A model generated the notes under the pieces. The model saw only the letters and a list, made by a program, of their open reading frames with translations. It did no database searches and was not told the origin of the DNA. A DNA stretch of 64,000 bases from Deferribacter thermophilus (GTDB lineage Bacteria; Chrysiogenota; Deferribacteres; Deferribacterales; Deferribacteraceae): assembly GCF_049472675.1 (NCBI RefSeq), contig NZ_JAPNXM010000002.1, forward strand, positions 201,753 to 265,752, given 5' to 3'. Below, piece by piece: positions 6,146-15,742 of the stretch (its first letter is position 1; each line of letters begins with the position of its first letter). A program made the position numbers and the translations under genes.

Positions 6146-8543
6146 TTTGCCACCGATACCAATACATATATATGATAACTGGTTTGGTTTTTTATACAAT
6201 TTTGTATTAGCACTATCAGAAAAAGTATATAGTTATCTGACTGGTGGATTTAATCCGGTTGTTATTGCAAGTATTTCATTTTTATTTGCTTATTTACATC
6301 CGTTTTTGAGATACACTTTTTCGTTTGGGACAGTTTTTGGGCAATATGCAGAAGGTGTTAATGAAGTTGTTGAAAAAGTAATAAAAAGAGATTTTTGGAT
6401 GAAATTAATTGCAAGTGCTGCGCTGATTGGATTATTAATGATGCCAGTGCAGTTAAAGATTACTAATTCTTCTTCGATATTAGTTCCCAAAAATGTTTTT
6501 ACAATGTATTTACAAGATGCAAAACTTGATTATGCGTTAAATTATTTTGATTTTGATAAAGATGAATATACATTGCCTGCTGTTTTAGCTTTAAGTGTCA
6601 GTATTGTTGATACGGTATTTTACGCAGTTACGGAAACAATAATGCACTTAACTGGGACAACTGATTTTGATGAGATAAATGTTGAAGTGCTGCAGAAATT
6701 TATGGATAGCTGGGATTTAAAAGATATTGAGACTGCGATACAGGATAAAGTTGTTAATAATTTGTATGGTTTAGATTTCAATATCCCGCAAGCTTATAAT
6801 GAAGATACAGATAAAAACATAGATAATTTAAAATATAGTTTAGCTTTATACGTTATTATAGCAAAGTCATTATATGGTATGTATTATGAAGGAAGTACTA
6901 ATTATATGGATCCTTCTAGTAATGTATTATATGCAGAATTTATAAATAATATAATGCGTTTTTTAAGTGGCAAGGAAAAAGATTTTACGAATTATTTAGC
7001 TTCGGCTGATAGCAATGTAAAGATAAGGATACAGTATAATGAAACTAATAAAATTTTAAATGAGACTTATAAAGATATGAATACCATACAAAATTTATTA
7101 TTAGCACATCCTGAACTTGCAAAGGTATTTACACTTATGCTTAGTTGGTATGACAGTAAAAACTGGTTTTTAAGAGAGTGGTTAAAAAGTGATATTAAGC
7201 AAATTTATAATTTAAAAGATTTGAGAGATGTAATGGCTTATTATAATAATAATTTAAGTAAAGAACAGTTAAATAAAATGATAAATTTACTATTCGTTGA
7301 TTCGAATAGTCCATATAACAAGCTATTAGAATTAATTCGTGAGGGGAAAGATATTCCAGTAAACACGTTTGCTGATGAAGATGAGCCTGATGATTATTAT
7401 GAGCAGTTAAAGAGTGTATTACTATACGAGAAAGATGAATTGGATAATACATTGCCAATTATAAGGAATTACAGGGATTTATATTTAGGTTTAAAATATG
7501 CTGTAGAGAAGGACGAACAAAGTTTAGATCAGCTGATAGCTACAACTGGTGATAATATAGTAAAACAAGTTTTACAGGCTATAAAAACGAATATAAGCGC
7601 ATTTACGCTTATCAGGGGGCAAGAAGCTGGTTATGTAAAACAGGTTGCTCAATTTTATTCTAATATTTTTCTTTTATTGCAGCGTTTTGAGATTGCTTTA
7701 AACAATGGTATTACGACTATAGAGAAAGCACAGGAGACATATGAAAAATTAATTCAAGGTGCAGATGGTGATTTAAAGCAGACATTGCAGGATAGAAAAG
7801 AAGATTTTGTTTTATTCGAGTTATTAAATATACCTGTAAAGACTCTTGATGGGCATATAAAAGAACCTGGACTTATGAATAAAGTAGCGTTAATAACAAA
7901 GGAAAGTTTTATTTATGCATTAGTAGTCTTATTTTTCTTTATATTTTGTATTTTATCGATATTTTTATTTATTTTGTATATTATACAGAGATTTATAGCG
8001 TTTACATTATATTTTATATTATCACCGCTTTACATTATTAAAGCTATTACAACGCAGACTTTCAACGAGACGATCACTGCTTATTTTGTGAGCTGGGTAA
8101 ACTTTAGAGCTTATGATTTTGGTTTGTTGATTGGGTATATTATTTTAAGTTTAATTGTTAAGATACTTAATATTTTTTCGGTATATTTAGTATTTTTGTA
8201 TAAGACAAATATGCTTGGTATTAAGTTGGCTTATATGAGTATATTAGTTATGGGTATGTTTATAAGTGTGCAAGTAATGAAATTTATATATCGAAAGATA
8301 ACAAGTATTGTTAATAATAAGTTTGATGTAATAGCCGAAAGTTTTGCCAGAGTGAGTGATATGGCAATGGGGCAAGCTATGGCTCTTGGTAGTGCAGGTG
8401 CTAGATTGCTTGGAATAGCGAAGAGTATACCTGTTGTGGGTACGGTTGGGAAAGTGGCGGAAGGAAGCATAAAAGCGATAAAATACATTGGAGAAAATTT
8501 GAAGGAGAAATTCAAGGATAATAAAGAAGATGAAGAGGAATAA
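6138..8543 (+). CDS. Large polytopic membrane protein, TraG-N/VirB6-like
   Basis: About 801 residues from ATG 6138, chosen because GGCGAGG lies 7 bases upstream (in-frame ATGs at 6078 and 6132 are less well placed). N-terminal membrane segments (residues ~45-60 and ~95-115), a long soluble middle of ~450 residues, then a C-terminal block of about five hydrophobic helices (roughly 600-720: LVVLFFFIFCILSIFLFILY, AYMSILVMGMFISVQVMKF). This layout resembles the inner-membrane channel proteins of type IV secretion systems (VirB6/TrbL/TraG N-terminal families), but I see no diagnostic motif. The Ala/Gly-rich stretch near 740-780 precedes a charged tail. A role in DNA transfer is inferred from the coupling protein and relaxase in the same element. 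Confidence 0.55.
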   Translation: MFSLPPIPIHIYDNWFGFLYNFVLALSEKVYSYLTGGFNPVVIASISFLFAYLHPFLRYTFSFGTVFGQYAEGVNEVVEKVIKRDFWMKLIASAALIGLLMMPVQLKITNSSSILVPKNVFTMYLQDAKLDYALNYFDFDKDEYTLPAVLALSVSIVDTVFYAVTETIMHLTGTTDFDEINVEVLQKFMDSWDLKDIETAIQDKVVNNLYGLDFNIPQAYNEDTDKNIDNLKYSLALYVIIAKSLYGMYYEGSTNYMDPSSNVLYAEFINNIMRFLSGKEKDFTNYLASADSNVKIRIQYNETNKILNETYKDMNTIQNLLLAHPELAKVFTLMLSWYDSKNWFLREWLKSDIKQIYNLKDLRDVMAYYNNNLSKEQLNKMINLLFVDSNSPYNKLLELIREGKDIPVNTFADEDEPDDYYEQLKSVLLYEKDELDNTLPIIRNYRDLYLGLKYAVEKDEQSLDQLIATTGDNIVKQVLQAIKTNISAFTLIRGQEAGYVKQVAQFYSNIFLLLQRFEIALNNGITTIEKAQETYEKLIQGADGDLKQTLQDRKEDFVLFELLNIPVKTLDGHIKEPGLMNKVALITKESFIYALVVLFFFIFCILSIFLFILYIIQRFIAFTLYFILSPLYIIKAITTQTFNETITAYFVSWVNFRAYDFGLLIGYIILSLIVKILNIFSVYLVFLYKTNMLGIKLAYMSILVMGMFISVQVMKFIYRKITSIVNNKFDVIAESFARVSDMAMGQAMALGSAGARLLGIAKSIPVVGTVGKVAEGSIKAIKYIGENLKEKFKDNKEDEEE

Positions 8544-8547
8544 CATT

Positions 8548-8589
8548 GCTTCAGAAAAAAGGAGTGTCACTTCTCTTTTTTTCTCAAGC
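8548..8589 (+). repeat. Element hairpin repeat copy 3
   Basis: GCTTCAGAAAAAAGGAGTG ... CTTTTTTTCTCAAGC, 42 bp, starting 4 bases after the stop codon at 8543. The T-rich right arm makes it a plausible terminator or 3'-end stabiliser. Confidence 0.65.
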
Positions 8590-8895
8590 CTTCTTTTTTC
8601 ATTATTTTTTTAAATTGTAAAATTATTATATAATTTTTTATCATTAAAGTCAATTTTTACTAAACATTAATAATAAAAATAATATTATTTTTATATAAAT
8701 TATCTTTGTTATTATATAAATTAATAAAACATTCCAACAGTTTTTAAAGATTTACTGACTAAATTTTCCTTTCAATAGCAATAATTTAGTAAAAATTTTA
8801 TTTTTTTAAAAAAATTTTTTTCGAAATCTGTTATATTTTGTTATATATAAATATAGAAGATATTTATATAAAAAATGAGTTAATGCTGTTAAGTG
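8590..8895 (+). promoter_or_regulatory. AT-rich leader region with palindrome and promoter-like CTGTTATAT motif
   Basis: No gene seen. It holds a perfect 22-bp palindrome at 8673-8694 (ATAAAAATAAT and its mirror complement), direct repeats TTATATAAATTA near 8690 and 8713, and before the primase gene TTTTTTTCGAAATCTGTTATAT (8815-8835) followed by TTGTTATATATAAATATAG. A TTTTCGAAA box with CTGTTATATA also precedes the RHH gene (2850-2890) and the excisionase-like gene (21083-21120), so a second element promoter class is likely. Confidence 0.45.
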
Positions 8896-8920
8896 GTAAT
8901 AAAAGAGGTGATATAGAAAG

Positions 8921-10003
8921 ATGGGTTGGAAAGTAGAAAAAGCAAAAAATGTTGATCCTATTCTGATATTGCAGATGTTCGAGCATGTATATATGCAGAA
9001 AGGTGGCAGATTGTTTACACGTTTTCGAGACAACGACAAAAATCCTTCCACAAATATATATTTTTCGGGGCGACATGGGAAATTTCTGTGGCATGACTTT
9101 GGAACTGGTATGACTTACGACAACATACAGGCAGTCCAGTATCTTGCAAAGTACCTGTACGATGTTGACTTGAGTGGAAAAGAAGCTATCGATCTGCTGC
9201 TTGAGTTAATAAAAAATCCAGATTTGAAATTTTTAAATAAATATGATTATGATGTAAAAAATAAGAATACAAAATATTCAAATAGATATATAGATAATAA
9301 TAACAGTAATATAATGAGCTTAACAACCTATAAAAACAATAAAAATACGTTTGTTTTTAAAATAATTGAAGAAAAGAAAGATCAAAAAGCTTATAATAAG
9401 TGTTTAAATTATTTAATTAAAACTCGTTTTTTAGATATTGATTTAGTAAAGAATAGTAGTATTCGATTTTTCAAGGAGACTAAAAGGAATCTTCTAGGTG
9501 TTGGTGTTCAAAATTTTCATAATAAAAATATTAGGTTTATAAATAGCTTACGTTACAGATTTGTAAATGAAGGTAGACAAGATTTGTATGTAGTATACAA
9601 AGATCAGAGAGTGAAGAAAATTTATATTGCAGAAAGCTTTATTGATGCATTAAGTATTAAAAATATAAAACAACTTGGTAGGGATGATAATAACAGTGCA
9701 TACATCTCTATTTCTTCGAAGACGAACAAAAAAGCAATTCGGGAACTTGCAGAAAAATTTGCAAATAGAGATATCGAGTTTGTTTTTGCACTAGACATCG
9801 ACGCAGAGAAAGAAACACAAGAATATATACAGATATTTCAAAAATACAATATCAAATCAAAATCTATTTCTTTTCTTCTTCAGCAGCATAAAGTCAAAGA
9901 TTTCAATGAATACTTACAAAAATTGGTTAAACAACAACAAGTTACAAAAAATAGAGGGGTGAAGAATGAAAAATATAGCGTACCTACAATTGCAAAGAGA
10001 TGA
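8921..10003 (+). CDS. Toprim-domain DNA primase
   Basis: 360 residues, start chosen at ATG 8921 after AAAAGAGGTGATATAGAAAG. The N-terminal ~80 residues have a primase-like substrate pocket pattern (RLFTRFRDNDKNPSTNIYF, then WHDFGTG). The Toprim core lies at ~235-300: IYIAESFIDAL with catalytic Glu238 and ALDIDAEKE with Asp292/Asp294. KVKDFNEYL near the end is typical of plasmid/ICE primases. It would lay RNA primers for element replication beside the helicase at 3134. A CHC2 zinc finger is not visible. The 3' end overlaps the next gene by 38 bases. Confidence 0.8.
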   Translation: MGWKVEKAKNVDPILILQMFEHVYMQKGGRLFTRFRDNDKNPSTNIYFSGRHGKFLWHDFGTGMTYDNIQAVQYLAKYLYDVDLSGKEAIDLLLELIKNPDLKFLNKYDYDVKNKNTKYSNRYIDNNNSNIMSLTTYKNNKNTFVFKIIEEKKDQKAYNKCLNYLIKTRFLDIDLVKNSSIRFFKETKRNLLGVGVQNFHNKNIRFINSLRYRFVNEGRQDLYVVYKDQRVKKIYIAESFIDALSIKNIKQLGRDDNNSAYISISSKTNKKAIRELAEKFANRDIEFVFALDIDAEKETQEYIQIFQKYNIKSKSISFLLQQHKVKDFNEYLQKLVKQQQVTKNRGVKNEKYSVPTIAKR

Positions 10004-10757
10004 AAGAAATGTAATGTTTTGGTTAGTTAAATCCTTTGTAAAAAAGGAAATATCCGTGGAGCAGTTGATTGATATTTTTGTGAGTCTTGATAGTATTAGG
10101 AATGTCGTCAATGTAACAAGTGAGATAAAACGAGCAATTTTGTTTAAAGTTAAACAGGATGACATATTAAAATATATAGATGAATCAAAAATTTCTGATA
10201 CAGCAGATGTTGATAAGTTATTAAAAAATAAAGAAAAATACAAAGAGGAAATAAAAGAGTTGAACAAAATAATATATTATTTCACAGGGGTAAAAAATAC
10301 TAAAAACGTATCTATTTTTTGTAAAATATTGTCAAATAAAGCGAAAAATGTCAACAACAGCAAATATTTTCTTGCAAAAGTAGATTTATTAGAGTTTACT
10401 AACAGTAAACAAATTACTTATAATGAAATGTGGGAAGAGCATAATAAGGTTGAAAATAGTAATGATAATAATGAGTTATTCATAAATAATAATTCAGAAA
10501 AAGTTTACAGATTTTTAAGTGGCATAATTAGCAGGAATAGAGTGTACAATGAATTTGTAAGCGTTTTTGATAGAGAGAGCTTAGAATCTTTTCTATTTAA
10601 CATATACAAAAATTATGAAAATAATATAAAAATTAAAAAAAGACTAAAAGAGTTAGCAAAAAAGTTAAAAAAGCATAATTTTATTAGCCAAAATTTTAGC
10701 TTTACAAAAGAAATGCAGGCTTATAAAGCAAACGTGAATAGAGGCTTTATAAGGTAG
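9966..10757 (+). CDS. Unknown 263-residue element protein
   Basis: ATG 9966 follows AGAGGGGTGAAGA and overlaps the primase gene end, so it is translated with it. Not recognised; strongly Lys/Asn/Ile-rich and predicted mainly helical, with a basic stretch IKIKKRLKELAKKLKKH near residues 220-236. A replication accessory role is suggested only by coupling to the primase. Confidence 0.55.
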   Translation: MKNIAYLQLQRDERNVMFWLVKSFVKKEISVEQLIDIFVSLDSIRNVVNVTSEIKRAILFKVKQDDILKYIDESKISDTADVDKLLKNKEKYKEEIKELNKIIYYFTGVKNTKNVSIFCKILSNKAKNVNNSKYFLAKVDLLEFTNSKQITYNEMWEEHNKVENSNDNNELFINNNSEKVYRFLSGIISRNRVYNEFVSVFDRESLESFLFNIYKNYENNIKIKKRLKELAKKLKKHNFISQNFSFTKEMQAYKANVNRGFIR

Positions 10758-10781
10758 CTGAAAATATATTATGTATCAATT

Positions 10782-10834
10782 GGTTATCAAAATTTTACAT
10801 TAAAATTCGTTATAATATAAGAGAGAGAAGAAAG
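10782..10834 (+). promoter_or_regulatory. Element promoter, TTCGTTATAAT class (operon 10855-)
   Basis: GGTTAT box (G 10783) exactly 25 bp from the cytosine of AAAATTCGTTATAATATAAG (C 10808); TATAAT at 10811-10816; GAGAGAGAAGAAAG follows. The core and downstream tract are the same as at 1187-1215. Confidence 0.65.
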
Positions 10835-10854
10835 AAGAAGAAAGGGAAAAGAGG

Positions 10855-11010
10855 ATGTGGACAACAGTAGCTATAAAAAAAGATGTCTATAATTTATTAA
10901 AGAGAATTTGCAAAGAGCAAAATTTAAAGGTTAGTTTTGTATTACAACAGTTGGTACAAATTTATATTGATACCTATCTAAAAGAAAAGGGGGTAAAAAA
11001 TGAAAAGTAA
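10855..11010 (+). CDS. Small ribbon-helix-helix-like protein (51 aa)
   Basis: Short frame from ATG 10855 (RBS AAAGGGAAAAGAGG) to TAA 11008. The pattern TVAIKKDVYNLLKRICKEQN then KVSFVLQQLVQIYIDTYL matches an RHH strand-helix-helix. It overlaps the lipoprotein gene by 11 bases. As first gene of the transfer-like operon and directly under the conserved promoter, it is a candidate transfer-operon regulator or relaxosome accessory protein. Confidence 0.6.
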   Translation: MWTTVAIKKDVYNLLKRICKEQNLKVSFVLQQLVQIYIDTYLKEKGVKNEK

Positions 11011-11365
11011 GTTGTTGGTAGTTTTAACATTTTTTGTTTTTGCTATAGCTTGTAATAATAAAAATGTAGATGTAGATTTAAACTATATTTTACAGCATAG
11101 CAACTACGATTTCTTAGCGGATAAAGATAAAATAGATTGTGTAGTTAGTGATAAAAATGTTGATAAGCCGATTGTAAAATGTATTGAACATGACTATAAA
11201 GATAATCCTGTTTATTTCTACTTAAACAAAATGAATGATTTTTATAAAATTATGAAAATTGAAATTTTTGCTGATGGTGTAAAGCATGTTATTGATGACC
11301 AAGTGCAAATTGCCGAGATGGTAAGAGAAGCAAATGCAGAGTTTTATAAAAAAAGAAGAAAATAG
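11000..11365 (+). CDS. Small lipoprotein
   Basis: 121 residues. N-terminal signal MKSKLLVVLTFFVFAIAC ends in a lipobox-like AIAC with Cys18, so the mature protein would be lipid-anchored. The rest is a small soluble domain with two Cys (near residues 48 and 60). RBS AAAGGGGGT upstream; overlaps the preceding RHH gene. Not assigned to a family; a VirB7-like or entry-exclusion lipoprotein of the transfer operon is a reasonable guess. Confidence 0.65.
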   Translation: MKSKLLVVLTFFVFAIACNNKNVDVDLNYILQHSNYDFLADKDKIDCVVSDKNVDKPIVKCIEHDYKDNPVYFYLNKMNDFYKIMKIEIFADGVKHVIDDQVQIAEMVREANAEFYKKRRK

Positions 11366-11376
11366 AGAGGTGTAAA

Positions 11377-11652
11377 ATGGGATTGATAGATTGGATTGTA
11401 GGGAAAATAAACAAAAGTCTTGATGACGACATAAAAGAACATAGAAAACAGATTGATGAATTTCGGGAATTTGTTCGACAGAAAGACAAGGAGCTAGAGG
11501 ATTGGAGAAAGAGGGATAGAGAAGGAAGGTTGAGTAAAGAAGAGCAGGAAGAACAAGAAAGGTGGTATCAGGAAGATTTGCAATGGGCGAAAGAAAATCC
11601 TGAAATGTTCATGAAGGCCTATGAAACATTTGTTTTGAAGAAAAAAAGATGA
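11377..11652 (+). CDS. Unknown 91-residue charged protein
   Basis: Starts at ATG 11377 after AGAGAGGTGTAAA. Not recognised. Almost the whole length is a charged helix rich in Glu/Lys/Arg (KELEDWRKRDREGRLSKEEQ), probably coiled coil, with an aromatic-rich end (QERWYQEDLQWAKENPEMF). Lies 11 bases after the lipoprotein gene. Confidence 0.55.
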   Translation: MGLIDWIVGKINKSLDDDIKEHRKQIDEFREFVRQKDKELEDWRKRDREGRLSKEEQEEQERWYQEDLQWAKENPEMFMKAYETFVLKKKR

Positions 11653-11656
11653 TGAA

Positions 11657-11701
11657 GCTTAAGAAAAAAAAAGGAATGGCAACTCCTTCTTTTTCTTAAG
11701 C
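11657..11701 (+). repeat. Element hairpin repeat copy 4
   Basis: GCTTAAGAAAAAAAAAGGA ... TCCTTCTTTTTCTTAAGC, 45 bp, nearly fully self-complementary, starting 4 bases after the stop codon at 11652 and ending just before the RBS of the next gene. Confidence 0.7.
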
Positions 11702-11720
11702 ATAAAATAAGAGGTGCAAT

Positions 11721-12629
11721 ATGGCGGTAACTATCAATCTCGATGAAATATATAAAAAAATTGAAGAGGAAATAGAACAAGAAGAAGAGCAAGAGCTTGA
11801 AGAAGAAAAAACATACAAATTCTTTGAACATTTGCTTCGAACACTTGCCTTGAATAGCGATGAAAAAGTTGTTTTCAAATTGCCTTTTGACTTGAAGTTA
11901 AATAACGCGTCCCAACTATATGATGACATAAAGGATTTTCTAGTGGCAAAAGGTATCGATGAAGAACAGTTTGAAATGTATATTGAATATGCAAGACAAA
12001 ATATTTTTGTTGATTTGGAAGAAGATTTTGGAAAAAAAATTGATAGGAATATGAAAATAAAAGATTTTTTGGATAGAGTTAAGGATGAAGGATTTCGGTC
12101 GATAAACACGAACATAAAAACAGGCAATGCGATAATTGACCTTTCGATACAGTCTGCACAATTTGTTCTGTCTGTATATTTCTTTTTTGTGATGCTTGCA
12201 TTGTATATGTTGTTGCAGATGAAGCATGAGCACGACAAAAGAAAACAGAGAGAACAATTCGAAAAATACAAAAAAGCAGTCGAAGCAATGCAAAAGGTGA
12301 CAAAAAGACATGAAAAATTCCTGAAAAATCTAGAAAACCCTGATTTTAAAAATCAATTTATACAAATGCAAAAAACTCAAAATTTGTTAAAAAATAAAGA
12401 AGATTTAACGATGAAAGACATTGTAAAACATATACATCAAAATGCACTTTTAATTAAAACTGAAAAGCAACTAAAAAAACAGCTTAAACAGTTAACTAAA
12501 ACTAAGCAACATAATAAAAAAGCTAAAAGTAAAAATATTAGTTATTTTGAAAATAAAAAACATAAACAAGGTATACAGCAAACACTTAAACCTAAACCTG
12601 CACCAACACCGACATTTAAAATAAGGTAA
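11721..12629 (+). CDS. Unknown membrane-anchored protein (302 aa)
   Basis: ATG 11721 after AAGAGGTGCAAT. Acidic N-terminus (EEEIEQEEEQELEEE at ~13-27), a single strong membrane segment near residues 147-168 (FVLSVYFFFVMLALYMLL), then a long basic, probably coiled-coil tail ending in Lys/Pro-rich sequence (LKPKPAPTPTF). Single-span proteins with a long charged tail are common in transfer operons, but I recognise no family. Confidence 0.6.
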   Translation: MAVTINLDEIYKKIEEEIEQEEEQELEEEKTYKFFEHLLRTLALNSDEKVVFKLPFDLKLNNASQLYDDIKDFLVAKGIDEEQFEMYIEYARQNIFVDLEEDFGKKIDRNMKIKDFLDRVKDEGFRSINTNIKTGNAIIDLSIQSAQFVLSVYFFFVMLALYMLLQMKHEHDKRKQREQFEKYKKAVEAMQKVTKRHEKFLKNLENPDFKNQFIQMQKTQNLLKNKEDLTMKDIVKHIHQNALLIKTEKQLKKQLKQLTKTKQHNKKAKSKNISYFENKKHKQGIQQTLKPKPAPTPTFKIR

Positions 12630-12647
12630 AAAAAAAGGGGGGGAATT

Positions 12648-13169
12648 ATGTTAAATAGTAACACTAATTTTGCTAAAAACATAAATTTAAAGAATGTAAC
12701 AAAGTTGGATAAATTAAATAAGGACGACTTTATTATCGTTATTAAAAACTTTAGGTATATTGTCACTAATCTTAATAAAGATGATAAAATTGAATTTTTG
12801 GAGCAGTTTTTTATAGTTGTTAATAATAAATATAGGAAAGATGAAGATATACAAAAACAAGTAAAACACTTGTTAAGTGATATAAGTAAAGATTATTTTA
12901 TTGAAAATACAATAGTTAAGAATATAAACAATTCTCTGATAAACAATTTCTTTAATATTATTAATAAATTACAATTTTTCAATTATGCTTTAAATATTGC
13001 TTTTATTACTGGTAAGCTATTACAAAATAATAAAAATAAAGAATATGATGCTGTTTTGCAAGCAATAACTGAAAAGTATCCAGATACTGAAATTGCAAGG
13101 GAAATAAATTTGGAACTAAAAAAGGAACAAAACATACAACGCACTTTCTCTTTTTCTAAAGCAAGATAA
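12648..13169 (+). CDS. Unknown 173-residue element protein
   Basis: ATG 12648 after AAAGGGGGGGAATT. Not recognised; Asn/Lys/Ile-rich and predicted helical, no membrane segment or signal peptide. Its last codons (TFSFSKAR) run through a sequence equal to the right arm of the element hairpin (TTTTTCTAAAGC near 13151-13162), without a matching left arm. Confidence 0.5.
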   Translation: MLNSNTNFAKNINLKNVTKLDKLNKDDFIIVIKNFRYIVTNLNKDDKIEFLEQFFIVVNNKYRKDEDIQKQVKHLLSDISKDYFIENTIVKNINNSLINNFFNIINKLQFFNYALNIAFITGKLLQNNKNKEYDAVLQAITEKYPDTEIAREINLELKKEQNIQRTFSFSKAR

Positions 13170-13185
13170 ATAAAGGTGTAGAAAA

Positions 13186-14001
13186 ATGTATGAACACAAA
13201 AAATATGCTGCAAAGGGTAATATATATAAAATAACAATCGGTATAGTGCTTGCAATTCAATTGACAATATATTTTGCACAAAAAAACATCAATGGTTTTA
13301 AATTACCAATTTATTTTATTTTCAAGAAATTCTTATTTTACAATCTTTTAGTATACAATTATGTTTTACAGTTTGTTTATAATGTATTAGTTGATAAATA
13401 CAAATTAACATTTTTAAGTTCTATTTTTGCTAAAGATTATGATTTTGCTACTCAATTAATCACAATATATCAAAATAATTATCAAAATTTAAAATATTTT
13501 TTACTTACCAAACATCTAGTTTTATTTTATTTAAAATTATTCGTGATTATTATATTGATTGTAGTTATTGCTAAGTTACTAATAAATATAATAAAAAAAG
13601 CAAAAGAAAAACAAAAATATGAAGTCGACTATGCTGAAGAAATAAAAAATATTGATGATTTTATTGAGTATATTAACGATTATGCAAAAATAAAAGATTT
13701 ACTACGTTTAAAAGCTAATTTTTATAATTATGTTAATAATTGGGGGACTGATACTATTTTATTTATTAATAACAAAGAGAAATTTGAAAATAGCAATATA
13801 TATTTTATGTATTTGTTCGAAACTTTTAAAAAGCATAAAAATATTAATTATTTAGCTTTTCAAGAGTTGTTGAAGTATGTAAAAAATAAAGATTTTGTGC
13901 AAGTAATTAAAGAAACACCCGAACAAAGTAAATCTGTGAAATATAGAAAAATATTTGATACGTATAGAAAAATTAAAACAGGGGAGTTTTTATATGAATA
14001 A
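13186..14001 (+). CDS. Unknown membrane protein (271 aa) before the coupling protein
   Basis: ATG 13186 after AAAGGTGTAGAAA. Two or three hydrophobic segments: residues ~10-28, a weaker one near 37-65, and a strong one at ~110-132 (LVLFYLKLFVIIILIVVIAKLLI). The cytoplasmic-looking C-terminal half is Lys/Asp/Asn-rich. It overlaps the coupling-protein start by 8 bases (ATGAATAA), implying translational coupling and perhaps a physical partnership at the membrane. Confidence 0.55.
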   Translation: MYEHKKYAAKGNIYKITIGIVLAIQLTIYFAQKNINGFKLPIYFIFKKFLFYNLLVYNYVLQFVYNVLVDKYKLTFLSSIFAKDYDFATQLITIYQNNYQNLKYFLLTKHLVLFYLKLFVIIILIVVIAKLLINIIKKAKEKQKYEVDYAEEIKNIDDFIEYINDYAKIKDLLRLKANFYNYVNNWGTDTILFINNKEKFENSNIYFMYLFETFKKHKNINYLAFQELLKYVKNKDFVQVIKETPEQSKSVKYRKIFDTYRKIKTGEFLYE

Positions 14002-15682
14002 TAAAATTGTTAAAACAGAAAAACTGAAAAATTACGAGAGTATGCTAAAAAAGAGAAGAGCATTATTCTTAAGCAATTTAATTTTTACCCTCGGTACACT
14101 CAATACTCCGCTTTGTATACCGAGTTTTCTGTTTAATTTAGCTACATATAAATTTTATAAAAATATCAAAGATTTACATCGAGAAGAATTAAGAAGGAGC
14201 TTGAGAAAAGGGGAGATAAAGATCGGAAAATGCACACTTTATGAAAAAGATATAGATTTAAGCAAAATAAAATATGATGAAGATTTTTTTTTCAATTATG
14301 ATGAAATGACATATCATACAAGCATTCTTGGGACGACAGGGAGCGGTAAAACGAGTTTGTTTTTAAATATTATTAAGCAGCATTTGGAAAATGGTGGTGG
14401 ATTGCTTTTCGTGGATGGAAAGGCAGACAAGGACATCTACAACAAGTTGGTAAATATAGCAAAGATGGTGCATAGAGAGGATGATCTTTTTATTTTGGAT
14501 TTTGGAATTGGAGCAGAGACAAATACACTGAATTTGCTGGAGAACGGAGATAGCGAGAAGATAAAAGAGGTACTAACTAACCTTGTAGTCCCAGAAGGTG
14601 TAAGCGGCGACAATCAGTATTTTTACAATAATGCTTTAAAATTGTTAAGTGTCAGTTTACAAATTCTGTTATATAAAAGAGATGTAAAAAGAAAAAAAAT
14701 AACATTAAAAGAATTAGATAATATAGCGGGTAACATAGCAAGTTTGATTTGTATAATGCAGGATAGTCCTGACAAAATTCCTGCCGAATATCAGCAATTT
14801 AAAGATTATTGGTTGCCTGATGATTATGTTGATAAAGGGACGGGAGAAAAAGTTAAAGATAATATAAAAAAGTATTTAAATATAATGGGGCATATAAATT
14901 ATACAAGCTTTGAATTTAATGAAGAGACTGTAAGGCAACATCAGTATGCGTACGGGAGTTTAGCAGATGCGTTGGAACTACTTAGTATGACTTATAAAAA
15001 TATATTTGACGGAGAAGGAGATATAAATTTATCTGAAATAATACAAAATAGTAAAATAGTTTATATTTCACTTCCCGCTCTTGAAAAGAGTAATGAAACA
15101 TTAAGAAAACTCGGAAAGATGATCATTACTTTATTACGGCAAGTAACAGCAACACAATTGAGCAATAAAAAAATGCGTCCACCTGTACCTTTTTTATTAA
15201 TGTTAGATGAATTTGGTGCATATGCAACAGGGGAACTTACGACTATAATGCAACAAGCACGATCATTAAATGTTGCAGTTATAGTTGCGATGCAGGAATA
15301 TACAAGTTTAAAGAATAGAGATGAAGATAAGCTTTTAGATAGTGTTATAAGTAACTGTAATACAAAAGTTTTTTTAAAATTACTTGAACCAAATAGTATT
15401 CGAAAAGTAGAGGAAATAGCTGGGAAAGAGAAGGTTTTTGAGCGGACAGAATATGCGGTGAATAGCGTAGATATACTGAAGGACGTGACTGCATACGAAA
15501 AAACATACAGAGTAAGTGAGCAAAATCGATTGAATGCTATACATTTGCAGGAATTTTCAAAAGGGCAGTGTCTGATTTTGCAAAACGGAAAGATATTTTT
15601 GTGCCAGTCAGACTATCTATCCGTCGATGGTCGAGCTGAATTTGTATTTAATCGAAAATATAGAGATACTGCTATCGTTTGA
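13994..15682 (+). CDS. Type IV coupling protein (VirD4/TraD/TraG-like ATPase)
   Basis: 562 residues from ATG 13994, preferred over an in-frame ATG at 13955 because AGGGGAG lies 8-9 bases upstream. Hydrophobic N-terminus (residues ~22-50), Walker A GTTGSGKT at 113-120, and Walker B LMLDEFGAY with Asp405/Glu406 followed by a QQARSLNVAVIVAMQEY sensor region. This is the TraG/TraD 'TraM-recognition' ATPase pattern. In conjugation these hexameric pumps deliver the relaxase-DNA complex to the secretion channel. It sits directly upstream of the relaxase gene. No VirB4-like ATPase accompanies it. Confidence 0.85.
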   Translation: MNNKIVKTEKLKNYESMLKKRRALFLSNLIFTLGTLNTPLCIPSFLFNLATYKFYKNIKDLHREELRRSLRKGEIKIGKCTLYEKDIDLSKIKYDEDFFFNYDEMTYHTSILGTTGSGKTSLFLNIIKQHLENGGGLLFVDGKADKDIYNKLVNIAKMVHREDDLFILDFGIGAETNTLNLLENGDSEKIKEVLTNLVVPEGVSGDNQYFYNNALKLLSVSLQILLYKRDVKRKKITLKELDNIAGNIASLICIMQDSPDKIPAEYQQFKDYWLPDDYVDKGTGEKVKDNIKKYLNIMGHINYTSFEFNEETVRQHQYAYGSLADALELLSMTYKNIFDGEGDINLSEIIQNSKIVYISLPALEKSNETLRKLGKMIITLLRQVTATQLSNKKMRPPVPFLLMLDEFGAYATGELTTIMQQARSLNVAVIVAMQEYTSLKNRDEDKLLDSVISNCNTKVFLKLLEPNSIRKVEEIAGKEKVFERTEYAVNSVDILKDVTAYEKTYRVSEQNRLNAIHLQEFSKGQCLILQNGKIFLCQSDYLSVDGRAEFVFNRKYRDTAIV

Positions 15683-15686
15683 TTTT

Positions 15687-15730
15687 GCTATAGAAAAAAG
15701 AGAGGCTTGCCACCTTTCTTTTTCTCAAGC
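15687..15730 (+). repeat. Element hairpin repeat copy 5
   Basis: GCTATAGAAAAAAGAGAGG ... CCTTTCTTTTTCTCAAGC, 44 bp, beginning 4 bases after the coupling-protein stop and ending 2 bases before the relaxase RBS (AAGGAAA). Confidence 0.65.
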
Positions 15731-15742
15731 AAGGAAAAGCAG

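Noticed and set aside
11696..12311. Long minus-strand open frames opposite the 302-residue protein
   Set aside because: Ser/Cys/Phe-rich shadows of a Lys/Glu-rich gene; no RBS.
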